The notes: generated from the sequence alone by a model not told the origin. Shown: positions 11,440-22,620, counted from the stretch's first letter. The stretch: DNA of 64,000 nucleotides from Platynereis dumerilii (GCA_026936325.1 JAPTHN010000009.1:1082501-1146500), one strand, 5' to 3'. Numbers and translations: made by a program.

Positions 11440-14145
11440 TGGCCTAGTTGTTCTGAATACTCAGCCCTCAATTTTTAAAGCTACAGAATCGCACATTTTT
11501 TAACCAAAAAATGAATGTACCTTTTTGTTTGGACTGGCTTAAAGGTGGTTTCAAAAATGGCTAGGCATATTGAGTTTGGTCTCACTAAGTGTGGAATTTT
11601 GTTGCCTTTCCAACCTATATGGTTTCATTTTGGCCTAGTGGTTCTGAATACGCAGCCAGCAATGTTGAAAGTTGAAAAATCGCACAGTTTTTCAAGAAAA
11701 AAATCATGCTTCTTTCTCCTTGGACTGGCTTAAAGGTGGTTTCAAAAATGGCTAGGCATATTGAGTTTGGCCTGACTAAGTAGGGAATTTTGTTGGCTTT
11801 CCAACCTATATGGTTTCATTTTGGCGCAATGGTTCCGAATACTCAGCCAGCAAAGTTGAAAGTTGAAAAATCGCACATTCTTCAAGAAAAAAATCCATGC
11901 TTCTTTCTCCTTGGACTGGCTTAAAGGTGGTTTGAAAAATGGCTAGGCATATTGAGTTGGGCCTGACTAAGTAGAGAATTTTGTTGGCTTTCCAACCTAT
12001 ATGGTTTCATTTTGGCGCAATGGTTCTGAATACTCAGCCAGCAATGTTGAAAGTTGAAAAATCGCACATTTTTTCAAGAAAAATATCATGCTTCTTTCTC
12101 CTTGGACTGGCTTAAAGGTGGTTTCAAAAATGGCTAGGCATATTGAGTTTGGTCTGACTAAATAGGGAATTTTGTTGGCTTTCCAACCTATATGGTTTCA
12201 TTTTGGCGCAATGGTTCTGAATACTCAGCCAGCAATGTTGAAAGTTGAAAAATCGCACATTTTTCAAGAAAAAAATCATGCTTGCTTCTCCTTGGACTGG
12301 CTTAAAGGTCGTTTCAAAAATGGCTAGGCATATTGAGTTTTGTCTCACTAAGTGGGGAATTTTGTTGCCTTTCCAACCAATATGGTTTCATTTTGGCATA
12401 GTGGTTCTGAATACTCAGCCCTCAATGTTGAAAGCTACAAAATTGCACATTTTTTAACCAAAAAATGCATGTAATTTTTTGTTTGGGCTGGCTTAAAGGT
12501 GGTTTCAGAAATGGCTAGGCATATTGAGTTTGGTCTCACTAAGTGGGGAATTTTGTTGCCTTTCCAACCTATATGGTTTCATTTTGGCCTAGTGGTTATG
12601 AATACTCAGCCCTCAATGTTGAAAGCTACAGAATCGCACATTTTTTAACCAAAAAATTCATGTACCTTTTTGTTTGGACTGGCTTAAAGGTGGTTTCAAA
12701 AATGGCTAGGCATATTGAGTTTGGTCTCACTAAGTGGGGAATTTTGTTGCCTTTCCAACCTATATGGTTTCATTTTGGCCTAGTGGTTCTGAATACTCAG
12801 CCCTCAATGTTGAAAGCTACAGAATCGCACATTTTTTAACCAAAAAATGCATGTACCTTTTTGTTTGGACTGGCTTAAAGGTGGTTTCAAAAATGGCTAG
12901 GCATATTGAGTTCTCTCTCACTAAGTGTGGAATTTTGTTGGCTTTCCAACCTATATGGTTTCATTTTGGCCTAGTGGTTCTGAATACTCAGCCCTCAATG
13001 TTGAAAGCTACAAATTCGCACATTTTTTAACCAAAAAATGCCTGCACCTTTTTGTTTGGACTGGCTTAAAGGTGGTTTCAAAAATGGCTAGGCATATTGA
13101 GTTTGGTCTGACTAATTAGGGAATTTTGTTGGCTTTCCAACCTATATGGTTTCATTTTGGCCTAGTGGTTCTGAATACTCAGCCCTCAATGTTGAAAGCT
13201 ACAAAATCGCACATTTTTTAACCAAAAAATGACGGCACCTTTTTGTTTGGAGTGGCTTAAAGGTGGTTTCAAAAATGGCTAGGCATATTGAGTTTGGTCT
13301 CACTAAGTGGGGAATTTTGTTGGCTTTCCAACCTATATGGTTTCATTTTGGCCTAGTTGTTCTGAATACTCAGCCCTCAATGTTGAAAGCTACAAAATCG
13401 CACATTTTTTAACCAGAAAATGCCTCCACCTTTTTGTTTGGACTGGCTTAAAGGTGGTTTCAAAAATGGCTAGGCATATTGAGTTTGGTCTCACTAAGTG
13501 GGGAATTTTGTTGCCTTTCCAACCTATATGGTTTCATTTTGGCCTAGTGGTTCTGAATACTCAGCCCTCAATGTTGAAAGCTACAGAATCGCACATTTTT
13601 TAACCAAAAAATGCATGTACCTTTTTGTTTGGACTGGCTTAAAGGTGGTTTCAAAAATGGCTAGGCATATTGAGTTCTCTCTCAATAAGTGTGGAATTTT
13701 GTTGGCTTTCCAACCTATATGGTTTCATTTTGGCCTAGTGGTTCTGAATACTCAGCCCTCAATGTTGAAAGCTACAAAATCGCACATTTTTTAACCAAAA
13801 AATGCCTGCACCTTTTTGTTTGGACTGGCTTAAAGGTGGTTTCAAAAATGGCTAGGCATATTGAGTTTTGTCTCACTAAGTGGGGAATTTTGTTGACTTT
13901 CCAACCTATATGGTTTAATTTTGGCCTAGTGGTTCTGAATACTCAGCCCTCAATGTTGAAAGCTACAAAATCGCACATTTTTTAACCAAAAAATGACGGC
14001 ACCTTTTTGTTTGGAGTGGCTTAAAGGTGGTTTCAAAAATGGCTAGGCATATTGAGTTTGGCCAGACTAAATGGGGAATTTTGTTGGCTTTCCAACCTAT
14101 ATGGTTTCATTTTGGCGCAATGGTTCTGAATACTCAGCCCTCAAA
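11440..14145 (+). repeat. Type B satellite block with A/B chimeric monomers
   Basis: Type B monomers predominate from about 11440, at 191-bp spacing from 12543 on. An A segment interrupts from about 11650 to 12345. At about 11640 a monomer begins as B (CCTAGTGG) and continues as A (CAGCCAGCAATG), and at about 12340 an A monomer switches to B (CTCACTAAGTGGGG). The variant ACGGCACC with GGAGTGGC recurs at about 13231 and 13995. The final monomer reverts to GCGCAATGG before the array stops. Confidence 0.85.
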
Positions 14146-14350
14146 TATGATTAACTTAATGGAATAATATTACAGTCACCTCACCCCTCCTTTACCCCCA
14201 CTTACCCCCACCACCTATTTACTTAGAAACTTCATTTTTCACCTCCCCTCACATTTCAAACTCAATCCCCTTAGTTTACCCTCAATCAGGGCCGAACCCA
14301 TAGCCTAATGGTGGGGGGGGGGGATGTAGCACCCTTTGGTCCCGTTTCTT
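14146..14350 (+). repeat. Pyrimidine-rich low-complexity block
   Basis: The stretch is rich in CACCTCACCCC, CTTACCCCCACTTACCCCCA and similar words and ends in a G run (about 14312-14323). A related block lies at 15357-15560, so this is a dispersed C/T-rich repeat. No gene is seen. Confidence 0.6.
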
Positions 14351-15356
14351 GGACCATTTGGGCCCCCTTCAGACACAGCTCAACAGTATCGGAAAATGGG
14401 GTTCGCGAGAGCATATGTCCTCCAATAGGGATATCAGTGAAACCCCCCCCCTTATGGGTGTGTATATCACAATAATGTGTGCCCTACAAAATTGGGTTCC
14501 CTCAAAAAAAATTGTATGCCTCCAAGGTCCCCCCCCCCCCAACAGTGGTGCCGGAAGGATATGTGGGCGTCGGCGGCAGGGGCGGTCGAACGCAAAAAGG
14601 CCAAATCAAATTTGTGCGAAAAAATGTAACTAGAACGTCAATAATAATTTTTAATATATGCTAATTAATTTATGCTTAAAATCAGTAAAATAAGGCCTAA
14701 TAATGTTTTTTTATAAGATCAAAAGGGCACACCTTGCCCCTCTCCCCCTGCCCCCCTGTTCTGGCACCCCTGCCCCCCTGTTCTGGCACCCCTGCCCCCG
14801 CTGCTTAAACACTCAATTTCAGACCGTAAAAAACCTCAGACACATTTGAATGTCTTATTTTTGTTCAATTCAATTCTCCAAGATAAATTCTGTCCTATAA
14901 TTTAGTGAATTTCAAAATTGCAAACTTGTGTGGACACAATTGCCTTGCTGCATCTCAGACAGAGCCTTTTTTATGGATTTTCGACTGGGAGACCAATGTA
15001 ATTTCATAGTGTCATAATAACATGTCCGACTTTTATAGATCAGCAGATGATTTGCTTGCCAAGGAATTTTGAACTGTTGAGCTGGCTGCTAATATAGGAG
15101 TTTCGCAGATTGCCACAAATAAAGTCTTGACATTTTTTTTAAATCGGAAACCAGAAAGATGACCTAAGCAGAAGTATATATTGAGGAGATAGTGAAGATT
15201 ACTGTTGATATGAGAACCAGAAGCCTTGGTTTAAAGTGTACCCAAGTCTTTGGAAAAACTTGGTTTCCCTGTGATGCCAATTTGGCAATGACAGGTAGAC
15301 CAAATTTGTCCATTGGGAGACCATTTTGGTCTACAAGTCACTACACAGTATGCACC
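14351..15356. other. No gene seen; short C-rich tandem near 14740-14805
   Basis: Several C runs occur (14442-14451, 14530-14540). A ~26-bp unit containing CTGTTCTGGCACCCCTGCC is repeated about twice near 14740-14805. Short open frames here have no recognisable motifs. The rest is unassigned AT-rich sequence. Confidence 0.5.
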
Positions 15357-15560
15357 ACCACCTCCACCTTTCCACCTCAAAACTTTTTCACCTCCACTCA
15401 CTTCTAACACTCAATTTTTTCACTTACCCCCACTTACCCCCATCACCTTTTTACCTTAAACTTTTAATTTTCACCTCAGTTCACTTCTACCACCTCATTT
15501 CCTCACTTTCACTCACTTACCCCCAATTACCCCCACCACTTTTTTAACTCGAACTTCATT
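15357..15560 (+). repeat. Pyrimidine-rich repeat related to 14146-14350
   Basis: A run of CACCTCCACC, CACTTACCCCCACTTACCCC and related words shares its core wording with the tract at the edge of the left satellite array. It is low-complexity. The open frames across it (for example around 15326-15547) are products of composition. Confidence 0.6.
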
Positions 15561-16200
15561 TTCTTTTTTTTTCTCTTAAAACTGAACCGCTCCTCACCAT
15601 CTCTGCCATAATCATACCCATTCCACACTATGAGTCCCAAAAAGGATAAAGCCAATGAAAAATGTGGCTATAGGTTAAGGCACCATTTCTTGTCTAGGTT
15701 GTTTTAGCTGCATTCATGAGTAGGCCTATAAATAAAGCTAATTAGTGCCGTCCAAGTTGAAGGGCCACCTCCTTTCATTCCGCTTCGCGATATGAGATCT
15801 AGTTCTAACCAAAATTTCATAGCCCCTCCCCGTTCCCCAAGGACGTCTGGCTGTCCTATATGTCGGCACCATGAGAATTCTAAGATTGTGGCCATTAAAT
15901 GTATTGTCCATTGTGATCTTATTGTATTTTATTGATATTTATCAAAGCTGGTCCAGCAATTTGCCTGTGGGTGAAAACACATTCGGAGAAATCCAAGATG
16001 GCTTGGTCAGGATTGTGTTGTGCAGTGATGGTTGTTGTCTGATGGATTGCTCTGGTCAAGCCTTTTATTTGCCACATAACTCAAATGCTTAATTAACCAA
16101 CCCCAACAACTAACAAATTTTAATTCTCAAGCAATAGGTTCAGCAGCTTCTAACATTCTGCTCGCAGTGTGAATTTTAGTTTTTGTCATGTTGGTATACT
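15561..16200. other. Unassigned; one 73-codon open frame
   Basis: A 73-codon frame at 15871-16092 (plus strand) starts with a hydrophobic stretch of about 20 residues and then turns polar with a few cysteines. I recognise no family and see no splice or promoter context. It is most likely a chance frame. Nothing else is seen in this stretch. Confidence 0.35.
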
Positions 16201-16204
16201 CCGA

Positions 16205-16490
16205 ATCAGACGGGGCAGCTCAACCTGCATTTTTGTGGAGGGAGCTGCATTTTTTTCTGGTGAACACCGCACAATGATGAGATGAGAACACTGGGAGTCT
16301 GGCACATACCTTATTAATTCAGGGATGACCAAGGTCTTTCAGTTTCCCCATCCCAGAACACTGGATACAACCTACCTCATTTTAATGTCCCATGGGCTCG
16401 GACTAAATTGAGTTCTGGGGTGGGATTCGAACCCATGCCCTCAGAACCAGTGGTTGCAGAAACAAGCACTCTTAACCATTAGGCCATATA
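16205..16490 (-). mobile_element. tRNA-derived SINE
   Basis: On the minus strand a Ser/Leu-like tRNA head is visible. An A box reading TGGCCTAATGGTTAAGAG lies at 16469-16486 and a B box reading GGGTTCGAATCCCA at 16421-16434, with a long variable region between them. An unrelated tail runs to about 16205. The A-to-B distance and the non-tRNA body argue for a SINE rather than a tRNA gene. The 3' boundary is approximate. Confidence 0.72.
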
Positions 16491-16514
16491 ATTCATATAG
16501 CATGTTCTGTCTCT

Positions 16515-16730
16515 ATAGGGGAGACCAGGGCACGTTGCATGGTCCGCTTTTTTATCTTTTGGCTCTCAATCAAAAACTTTCTAAATATTTTAAAAATCTT
16601 TTTACTGACTCACTTCTGAACATCTACTACCCTTATGTGAAACCAAGTCAAACTACCTTCTATAGTTGTGGCGAAAATAAGTTTGAAAAATTCTCTTTTA
16701 TGGTCCAACGTGCCCCAGAAAAGGAAATAT
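16515..16730 (+). mobile_element. Short MITE of the GGGGCAC-ended family
   Basis: About 210 bp begins GGAGACCAGGGCACGTTG and ends GGTCCAACGTGCCCC, giving short inverted ends. The body (CTCAATCAAAAACTTTCTA, later GAAAATAAGTTTGAAAAA) matches about 38684-38882. There the same sequence forms the left part of a larger element. No coding capacity of its own. Confidence 0.7.
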
Positions 16731-17308
16731 TTGTTTAAAATTGTCATAAACATCACGTGTCATTAACATTAAATTATGTTTGGTACTAATAGCAGTTTTG
16801 GTGTTATCACCCTAAAATCTCAATGGAAGTGACAATAGTCATTGGCAAATGTTACGTCACAAGCATTTTGGAAGTCCTGATTTATTTGTATTGTTGCAGA
16901 TTCAAACATCAGAAATGGCAAATTTTTTGAGTGTTTATTGCTTGATTTGAAGTTTAAAAAGTGTTATACAGGATCTTTTTTCACAGGAATCATTTGGTAT
17001 ACATGTGTACAATTTAGTAAATAAACAGTTTGGTGTGCATGAAAGAAAAACTTAATGAAAGTGTAAAAAAAATGAAACATTTAATTATTTTCATTGTGGT
17101 TGCTGTCAGGCAGATAACAGTCTTTTTTATAGGATTGTTCTGTCTGTACCTTATACTCCCTCTGCATTAGTCCAGATGATACAATAATTATTGTGTGAAT
17201 TCTGAGAAATATTGGGGTTTTTTATAGTGTGATGTTAATGACGCCTAACAGCATTACCCCGGTATCTATCTCCACTGCATATAAGAACCATGTTTCCTGA
17301 CCCTTGGA
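16731..17308. other. Unassigned AT-rich sequence
   Basis: I see no long open frame, tandem repeat or terminal inverted repeat in this stretch. Confidence 0.4.
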
Positions 17309-17660
17309 CATTAAAGGGCCACAATCGTTTTTATCAGTTGAGAGCTTCAAGCATTATATTTATAGAAACACTATAGTGGTCCTTGCAAATTTGATCCAAA
17401 ATAAACCCATTAAAAACTTACTTTTATTTTTCGATTTTGACTATAACTTTGGCACAGTAAAAAACGACACCTACTGGAAGGCAAGTATTCCAGTGACGTG
17501 AGACAGGGTTTTCAATAAACAAATACATGTGACATTTTATGAGTATTGGAATTGATAGGCAAGCTGTGAAATAAATGAAATGACACCTGCAAACAATCAC
17601 GACAATGTAAAACTGTGATGAATTGTGAGCTTAATTTTAATAATTTAGTTTTCCAAAAAC
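17309..17660 (+). mobile_element. Dispersed repeat starting TTAAAGGGCCACAATC
   Basis: About 345 bp closely match 43998-44345 in the same orientation, starting at TTAAAGGGCCACAATC and running past GAATTGTGAGCTT. The second copy ends near a GGCCCTTAA, suggesting TTAA-flanked inverted ends. In this copy the right terminus is not recognisable. It is non-coding; chance open frames on both strands are not conserved between the two copies. Confidence 0.7.
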
Positions 17661-17772
17661 ACACATTGAGTATCTCAAGGTTAAAATGAACAGTGACTGG
17701 CCTGGACCTGAATTGACAAGCTCAGACCGCAAAATGAGAGAACAAGGGCATAGGCCTATTAACAACCTTATC

Positions 17773-17883
17773 TATCTTTCTATCTTTCTATCTATCTATC
17801 TATCTATCATATTAACAATCTATCTATCTATATATCTGTCTATCTAGCTATCTATCTATCAACCTGTCTGTCTATCCATCAAC

Positions 17884-17981
<98 letters not shown>

Positions 17982-18044
17982 GTCTAACTATCTGACTATC
18001 TTTCTATTAACCTGTCAATCTATCTATCTAGTCAATCTATCTAT
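17773..18044 (+). repeat. (TCTA)n microsatellite, left part
   Basis: The tract consists of TCTA/CTAT tetranucleotides with scattered TGTC, AACC and TTTC variants. Its purest section is about 17882-17981. It is interrupted at 18045 by the LTR element and resumes at 19126. Confidence 0.95.
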
Positions 18045-18360
18045 TGTAATGTATTTTTATCTAGTAATTATTTATCTAGTAATTATTTAAAAGAGTATTT
18101 GTATCATAGCATTTGTTTGAATAGGAAGATGAAAACTATAAATAGATTCTCAGGTTGATCCCCATAATAGGGTATGGGATCCAACCCCAGCAGCTACCTA
18201 GAGGCTGGTTACTAGCCAGTCCTAGGCAGTTAAGCTTTGGCTTCTGAAGAGTGTACATGTATATCAATATCTATCTACAATAAACTTGGATTAACAACAA
18301 CCTGGATCCATAGTCTTCATTGATTAGCATCTACCATCTGAGCACCCTAAATACTTAATA
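18045..18360 (+). repeat. Left terminal repeat of the short LTR element
   Basis: The repeat is 316 bp, with TATAAATAG at 18137-18145 and AATAAA at 18279-18284. It is nearly identical to 18810-19125, offset 765 bp. Confidence 0.75.
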
Positions 18361-18809
18361 TGGTGTAGCTCTCCGGATTTTTAACACCAGTGGAATAATT
18401 AATAACTTCATCAAATTCATGGAAATTAATTAAAATCTGGACATTCCACTGTGTGGATCTCTGGTCCACTCACAGGCCAAGTCCAGACCAGTATATATGA
18501 CTATCATGGATAAATATATCACCAAAACTGCATTAAGAAGCTAATTTATACTTGTGAACAACTTTTTCACATTTTGACAGAACTGAAAAATAGACAATGG
18601 TCTAGCCTCTACCTTGGATCCAGAAATCTATACACAGTTGATGCTGCTTCAAGTTCAAGTTCAAGTGAGTTCCAGATGATCTACATCGTTCTTAATCCAC
18701 AGGCATCTTTATCATGACTTTATTCATGTGTTCCACACATTTGTTGCACTGTGAAGAGTGTATAATTGCCGAAATGATGCATTTGTGAAGTCTAGAAATA
18801 CCTGAAGCA

Positions 18810-19125
18810 TGTAATGTATTTTTATCTAGTAATTATTTATCTAGTAATTATTTAAAAGAGTATTTGTATCATAGCATTTGTTTGAATAGGAAGATGAAAA
18901 CTATAAATAGATTCTCAGGTTGATCCCCATAATAGGGTATGTGATCCAACCCCAGCAGCTACCTAGAGGCTGGTTACTAGCCAGTCCTAGGCAGTTAAGC
19001 TTTGGCTTCTGAAGAGTGTACATGTATGTCAATATCTATCTACAATAAACTTGGATTAACAACAACCTGGATCCATAGTCTTCATTGATTAGCATCTACC
19101 ATCTGAGCACCCTAAATACTTAATA
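18810..19125 (+). repeat. Right terminal repeat of the short LTR element
   Basis: The repeat is 316 bp, with TATAAATAG at 18902-18910 and AATAAA at 19044-19049. It runs directly into the resumed (CTAT)n tract at 19126. Confidence 0.75.
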
Positions 19126-19312
<187 letters not shown>

Positions 19313-19554
19313 ATTGTCTGTGTACTTGTATTTATCAGGTAGTTGAATAACATTTCAGTCAAAAAATGCGATCTGGACATGTCACATGTGGAGCAAATGT
19401 ATTAAATTGACCACTGTCAAATTAACTGACTCCACCCATCACAGAACAAGCCAATCAGTACAAAAGGCAAAATATTGATTGACAGCGATGTTTATGGAAC
19501 TCTTCTGGAAATATTTTTCACAGTTTAAGTATCTCTCAAATTAATTTTGTCACC
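19313..19554. other. Unassigned spacer before the palindrome
   Basis: Short AT-rich sequence without recognisable features. Confidence 0.4.
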
Positions 19555-20143
19555 AATGAGGTTTATTCACGATTGACCATATGGCCAAAAACACAGATTA
19601 ACACCTTTAGGTGTTGACAACAAGCTGATCACTCCCCTACATCAATGCTTTTCTTTTGTATTTGACCACTTCTGACTCAGATGCCTCACTCATCAGCAAG
19701 TGGTCAAAGGCGATATACTTACTCTTGGAGAAATAGTCGTCTTTTGGCCTAGGTATTAATGCAGAATTATGAGCTCAAAAAGGCATAGAAAATGTCTGTG
19801 CAGTTAAAACTAATCAAAGTGCATATTTATGAAATATGAGAAAGAAGAAAGGCCAATTAAAAAAAACAACTTACATGCATTTTAAAGTCTGATAACATTG
19901 TTTGGATTGCAATGGAGCAAAACTCCAAACAATTATATTGTCTTGTAAGCGTTACTTGGTGTATCACACCAATTCTGACAGTTTTGTTAGATAATCAAAA
20001 TAAGATTAACTGAGGTATACTTTATTAATAATGTGAAAGCCAGCCAGAATATAAAGTTACATTTGAAAGAAGACGGGTGTTTTTACTATGTATAATTGAA
20101 AAAAAGAAAAGATCGACAGACAGAAAGATAGGTAGATATAATA

Positions 20144-20455
20144 GGTTGGGTGGCTGAGTGCTTAAGGTGCCAACCTGCTCTGCTGAGGGTCTTTGCCTGT
20201 ATGGGTTCGAACTTGGGGTGGGGAACCCAAAATTTTCAGTGAACCTTCATGAGCAAAATCCCAGCTGAATGTTGTTCTGATGAGATGTTAAATTGGCAGT
20301 CCCTTGTATCAGTGTCTGTGCTGGGCAAGAAAAGATCCCTCACATAGGGTAAATGTGTAACCTGTTGAGGACTCCCGCTCTCTCTCCCATCTCATCAATC
20401 AACCCTCGTGAGTGCCCAGAAGTGGGCTTAGAGGACTGCAGTTACCATATTTATC
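20144..20455 (+). mobile_element. tRNA-derived SINE in the left palindrome arm
   Basis: A tRNA Ser/Leu-like head carries an A box TGGCTGAGTGCTTAAGG (20151-20167) and a B box GGTTCGAACTT (20204-20214). A ~240-bp body follows, ending in a TATC-type tail at about 20455. It is a different family from the SINE at 16205-16490, as the bodies do not match. The copy at 22620-22922 is its inverted partner. Confidence 0.78.
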
Positions 20456-20610
20456 TGTCTATCTATCTATAATAGATATGATAGATATGCTAGATAGATA
20501 TTGAAAATAAATATTATATATAGATTTATATATAGATAGGTAGATAGATAGATAGATGGATGGATATGATAGATGGATAGACAGATAGATGATTGAAAAA
20601 ATAAAAGATT
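20456..20610 (+). repeat. TATC/GATA microsatellite in the left palindrome arm
   Basis: The tract is a mix of TATC and GATA tetranucleotides (CTATCTATCTATAATAG then GATAGATAGATAG), partly self-complementary. Its mirrored partner lies at about 22455-22620. Confidence 0.85.
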
Positions 20611-20865
20611 GATTATAAATGACCGATCGATTTGCTGGTTGAGACCATTTAATATCCGGGGGGGGGGGGGCTTTGAGCTTTTTTTAAAATAAATTTTTTG
20701 TGAGATAAATACATTTTTTTGCCGAATTTTGTTGATTTTCTTAATGAAATTCGGGGACTTTTGCAGGCTTAATATAAATAATTATTAGTGCCGCGTAAAA
20801 TAGAAATCCAAATCCCCCTCATATTATCTAGTGCAATGTGAATATGAACATGTGTTTGGAATGTT

Positions 20866-21010
20866 CAGTGGCATATTTAGGGGGACCTTTGGGCATGCCC
20901 CCCCCCCTCAGGCCAAAAATTCACATGGGAAAGATAGGAAAAGCCGCGGAGCGCTCCGTAGTCACCCCATATTATGGCCCCCCCTCAGGCCATTTCTGGA
21001 TATGCCCCTG
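20866..21010 (+). mobile_element. hAT-like MITE, left arm copy
   Basis: This 145-bp element begins CAGTGGCATATTTAGGGG and ends CTGGATATGCCCCTG, so both ends read CAGKGGCATAT inwards. GAATGTT precedes it (20859-20865) and recurs one base after its end (21012-21018), consistent with a 7-8 bp target duplication. CAG-starting ends with an 8-bp duplication are typical of hAT elements. The interior is G/C-run rich and non-coding. Confidence 0.7.
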
Positions 21011-22099
21011 AGAATGTTATGGCTTCTTGGAGAATAAAATGTGTATATATAAAGTGTGTCAGCTCGGTGCAGATTTGTGGGAAGTTATTTTTTCGGAAAT
21101 GGACTTGTTAATCAGAAACACAAATTTAGTTAAAAACAATTGACCCAAACTGAAAATCCATCGGACCTTTTGGCCTTGCCAAGATAATCGGCCCAAATAG
21201 TGTATCCAACAGAGAGTGCCCCCCCCCCAATAGTTTCTCGCTGTCTCTGAAATAAAATTAAAATTTGAGAAAGCATTTTACTGGGAGGGGGACTGCTAAA
21301 TACCAATGTCAGTGACATTTCACTTCTCCTCAACAGTTTACATTAAAAAAACCAAGGCCTGGACCTAATCCTTGAGTTTGCAAATCAAGTGGAAGTTCTC
21401 ATGTTGCTTGCACTCTCTCCAGGTTGCAACTGTTGTACACTTCTGCCGGACTACTTCTGGTCAAAAACAAAAGAGAGTTTTGAAAGAGTTGTAAAATACA
21501 ATAGAATTGCAATAACTGTGACACAACTTCAAAAGGTGTCTGGCCATATGGTCAATCGTGAATAAACCTCAATGAGGTTTATTCACGAATGGCCATATGG
21601 CCAGACACCTTTTGAAGTTGTGTCACAGTTATTGCAATTCTATTGTATTTGACAACTCTTTCAAAACTCTCTATTGTTTTTGACCAGAAGTAGTCCAGCA
21701 GAAGTGTACAACAGTTGCAACCTGGAGAGAGTGCAAGCAACATGAGAACTTTCACTTGATTTGCAAACTCAAGGATTAGTTCCAGATCTTGGTTTTTTTA
21801 TGTAAACTGTTGAAGAGAAGTGAAATGTCACTGACATTGGTATTTAGCCATCCCCCTCCCCGTAAAATGCTTTCTCAAATTTTAATTTATTTGCGGTGAC
21901 AGCGAGAAACTAGTCAGGGGGGGGGAGGTGTTTCTTAAATGACCGATGCATTTTCAGTTTGGGGCATTGGTTTTTAACTAAATTTGTGTTTCTGATCAAC
22001 AAGTCCATTTCCGAAAAAATAACTTCTCACAAATCTGCATCGAGCTGACACACTTTATATATACACATTTTATTCTCCAGAAGCCATTTATAACATTCC

Positions 22100-22252
22100 C
22101 AGGGGCGTATCTAGAAATGGCCTGAGGGGGGGGGGGCATAATATGGGGTGAATACGGGGTGCTCCGCGGCCCTTCCTATCTTTCCCATGTTAATTTTGGG
22201 CCTGAGGAGGGGGGGGGGTATGGCCCAATGGCTCCCCCTAAATATGCCACTG
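22100..22252 (-). mobile_element. hAT-like MITE, right arm copy
   Basis: This is the mirrored copy of 20866-21010, with ends CAGGGGCGTATCTAG and AATATGCCACTG. It lies at the corresponding place in the opposite arm, so it was carried along in the duplication. Confidence 0.7.
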
Positions 22253-22454
22253 AACATTTTACGCAGAACTAATAATTATTTATATTAAGCCTGCAAAGTC
22301 CCCGAATTTCATTAACAAAATCAACAAAATTTTGCAAAAATAAATGTATTTATCTCACAAAAAAATTATTTAAAAAAAGCTCCAAGCCCCCCCCCCTGGA
22401 TATTAAATGGTCTCTACCAGCACATCAATCAGCAGTCATTTATAATCAATCTTT

Positions 22455-22620
22455 AATTTTTTCAATCATCTATCTGTCTATCCATCTATCATATCCATCC
22501 ATCTATCTATCTATCTACCTATCTATCTATATATCTATATATAATATCTATTTTCAATATCTATCTAGCACATAGAAATGATCTATCATATCTATTATAG
22601 ATAGATAGACAGATAAATAT
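22455..22620 (+). repeat. TATC/GATA microsatellite in the right palindrome arm
   Basis: This is the mirrored copy of 20456-20610, with CTATCTATCTACCTATC and then TATTATAGATAGATAG. Confidence 0.85.

Larger units (their letters stand above)
1..14145 (+). repeat. Left satellite array, ~189-191 bp monomer
   Basis: About 74 tandem head-to-tail monomers. Each has a well-kept part (GGACTGGCTTAAAGGTGG, then GGCTAGGCATATTGAG, then TTGTTGGCTTTCCAACC) and a variable part around the A-rich tract after TCGCAC. Two monomer types are seen. Type A has GCGCAATGG, CAGCCAGCAATG and CTTTCTCCTTGG. Type B has GCCTAGTGG, CAGCCCTCAATG and CTTTTTGTTTGG. Type A fills roughly 1-11440 and type B roughly 11440-14145, with chimeric monomers at the transitions. 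The array is already running at base 1, so the left edge is not in the window. It ends abruptly inside a monomer just after CAGCCCTCAA. Short ORFs in it are satellite-derived. I do not recognise the family. Confidence 0.97.
18045..19125 (+). mobile_element. Short LTR retroelement (TRIM-like), non-autonomous
   Basis: Two direct repeats of 316 bp (18045-18360 and 18810-19125) flank a 449-bp interior with no coding frame. Both repeats start TGTAATG, carry a TATAAATAG box and an AATAAA polyadenylation signal in the order expected of an LTR, and end CTTAATA. A TGGTGTAGCTC stretch directly after the left repeat sits where a tRNA primer-binding site would be. The element splits a (TCTA)n tract, with CTAT on each side consistent with a short target duplication. 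By eye the two repeats differ at about two positions, so the insertion is probably young. The repeat ends TA rather than CA and no clear polypurine tract is seen, so the class remains a hypothesis. Confidence 0.68.
19558..21570 (+). mobile_element. Left arm of large palindrome: DNA element with ~30-bp inverted ends
   Basis: The arm starts GAGGTTTATTCACGATTG and ends with its reverse complement. The terminal inverted repeat runs through CCATATGGCCA, about 30 bp in all. It is flanked by AAT on both sides (19555-19557 and 21571-21573), compatible with a 3-bp target duplication. Inside are a tRNA-derived SINE, a GATA/TATC tract, a G run, and a small hAT-like MITE. No transposase frame is recognisable, so it is a non-autonomous carrier. 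The next arm is an inverted copy of the same composite. Confidence 0.8.

Noticed and set aside
537-14000. Many 60-98 codon open frames in the left array, on both strands
   Set aside because: They repeat with the satellite period and drift in frame from monomer to monomer. They are products of the repeat, not genes.
1-14145. CRISPR array
   Set aside because: The periodic unit is a whole ~190-bp monomer with no repeat/spacer alternation, in eukaryotic-type DNA.
14349-14664. Open frames of 94 and 61 codons
   Set aside because: They run through C and G homopolymer stretches and carry no recognisable motif.
15871-16092. Small secreted or membrane protein of 73 residues
   Set aside because: A hydrophobic start is present, but no family, splice or promoter evidence was found. 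Chance frame in a non-coding stretch.
16421-16490. tRNA gene on the minus strand
   Set aside because: tRNA-like promoter boxes only; it is attached to a non-tRNA body, so a SINE is the better reading.
20151-20214. tRNA gene
   Set aside because: A and B boxes are present, but no foldable acceptor stem is visible and the sequence continues into a SINE body that is duplicated in the palindrome.
20659-20672. G-quadruplex regulatory site
   Set aside because: The G run and similar C/G runs (for example 14312 and 22125) lie in transposon-derived sequence with no gene nearby to regulate.
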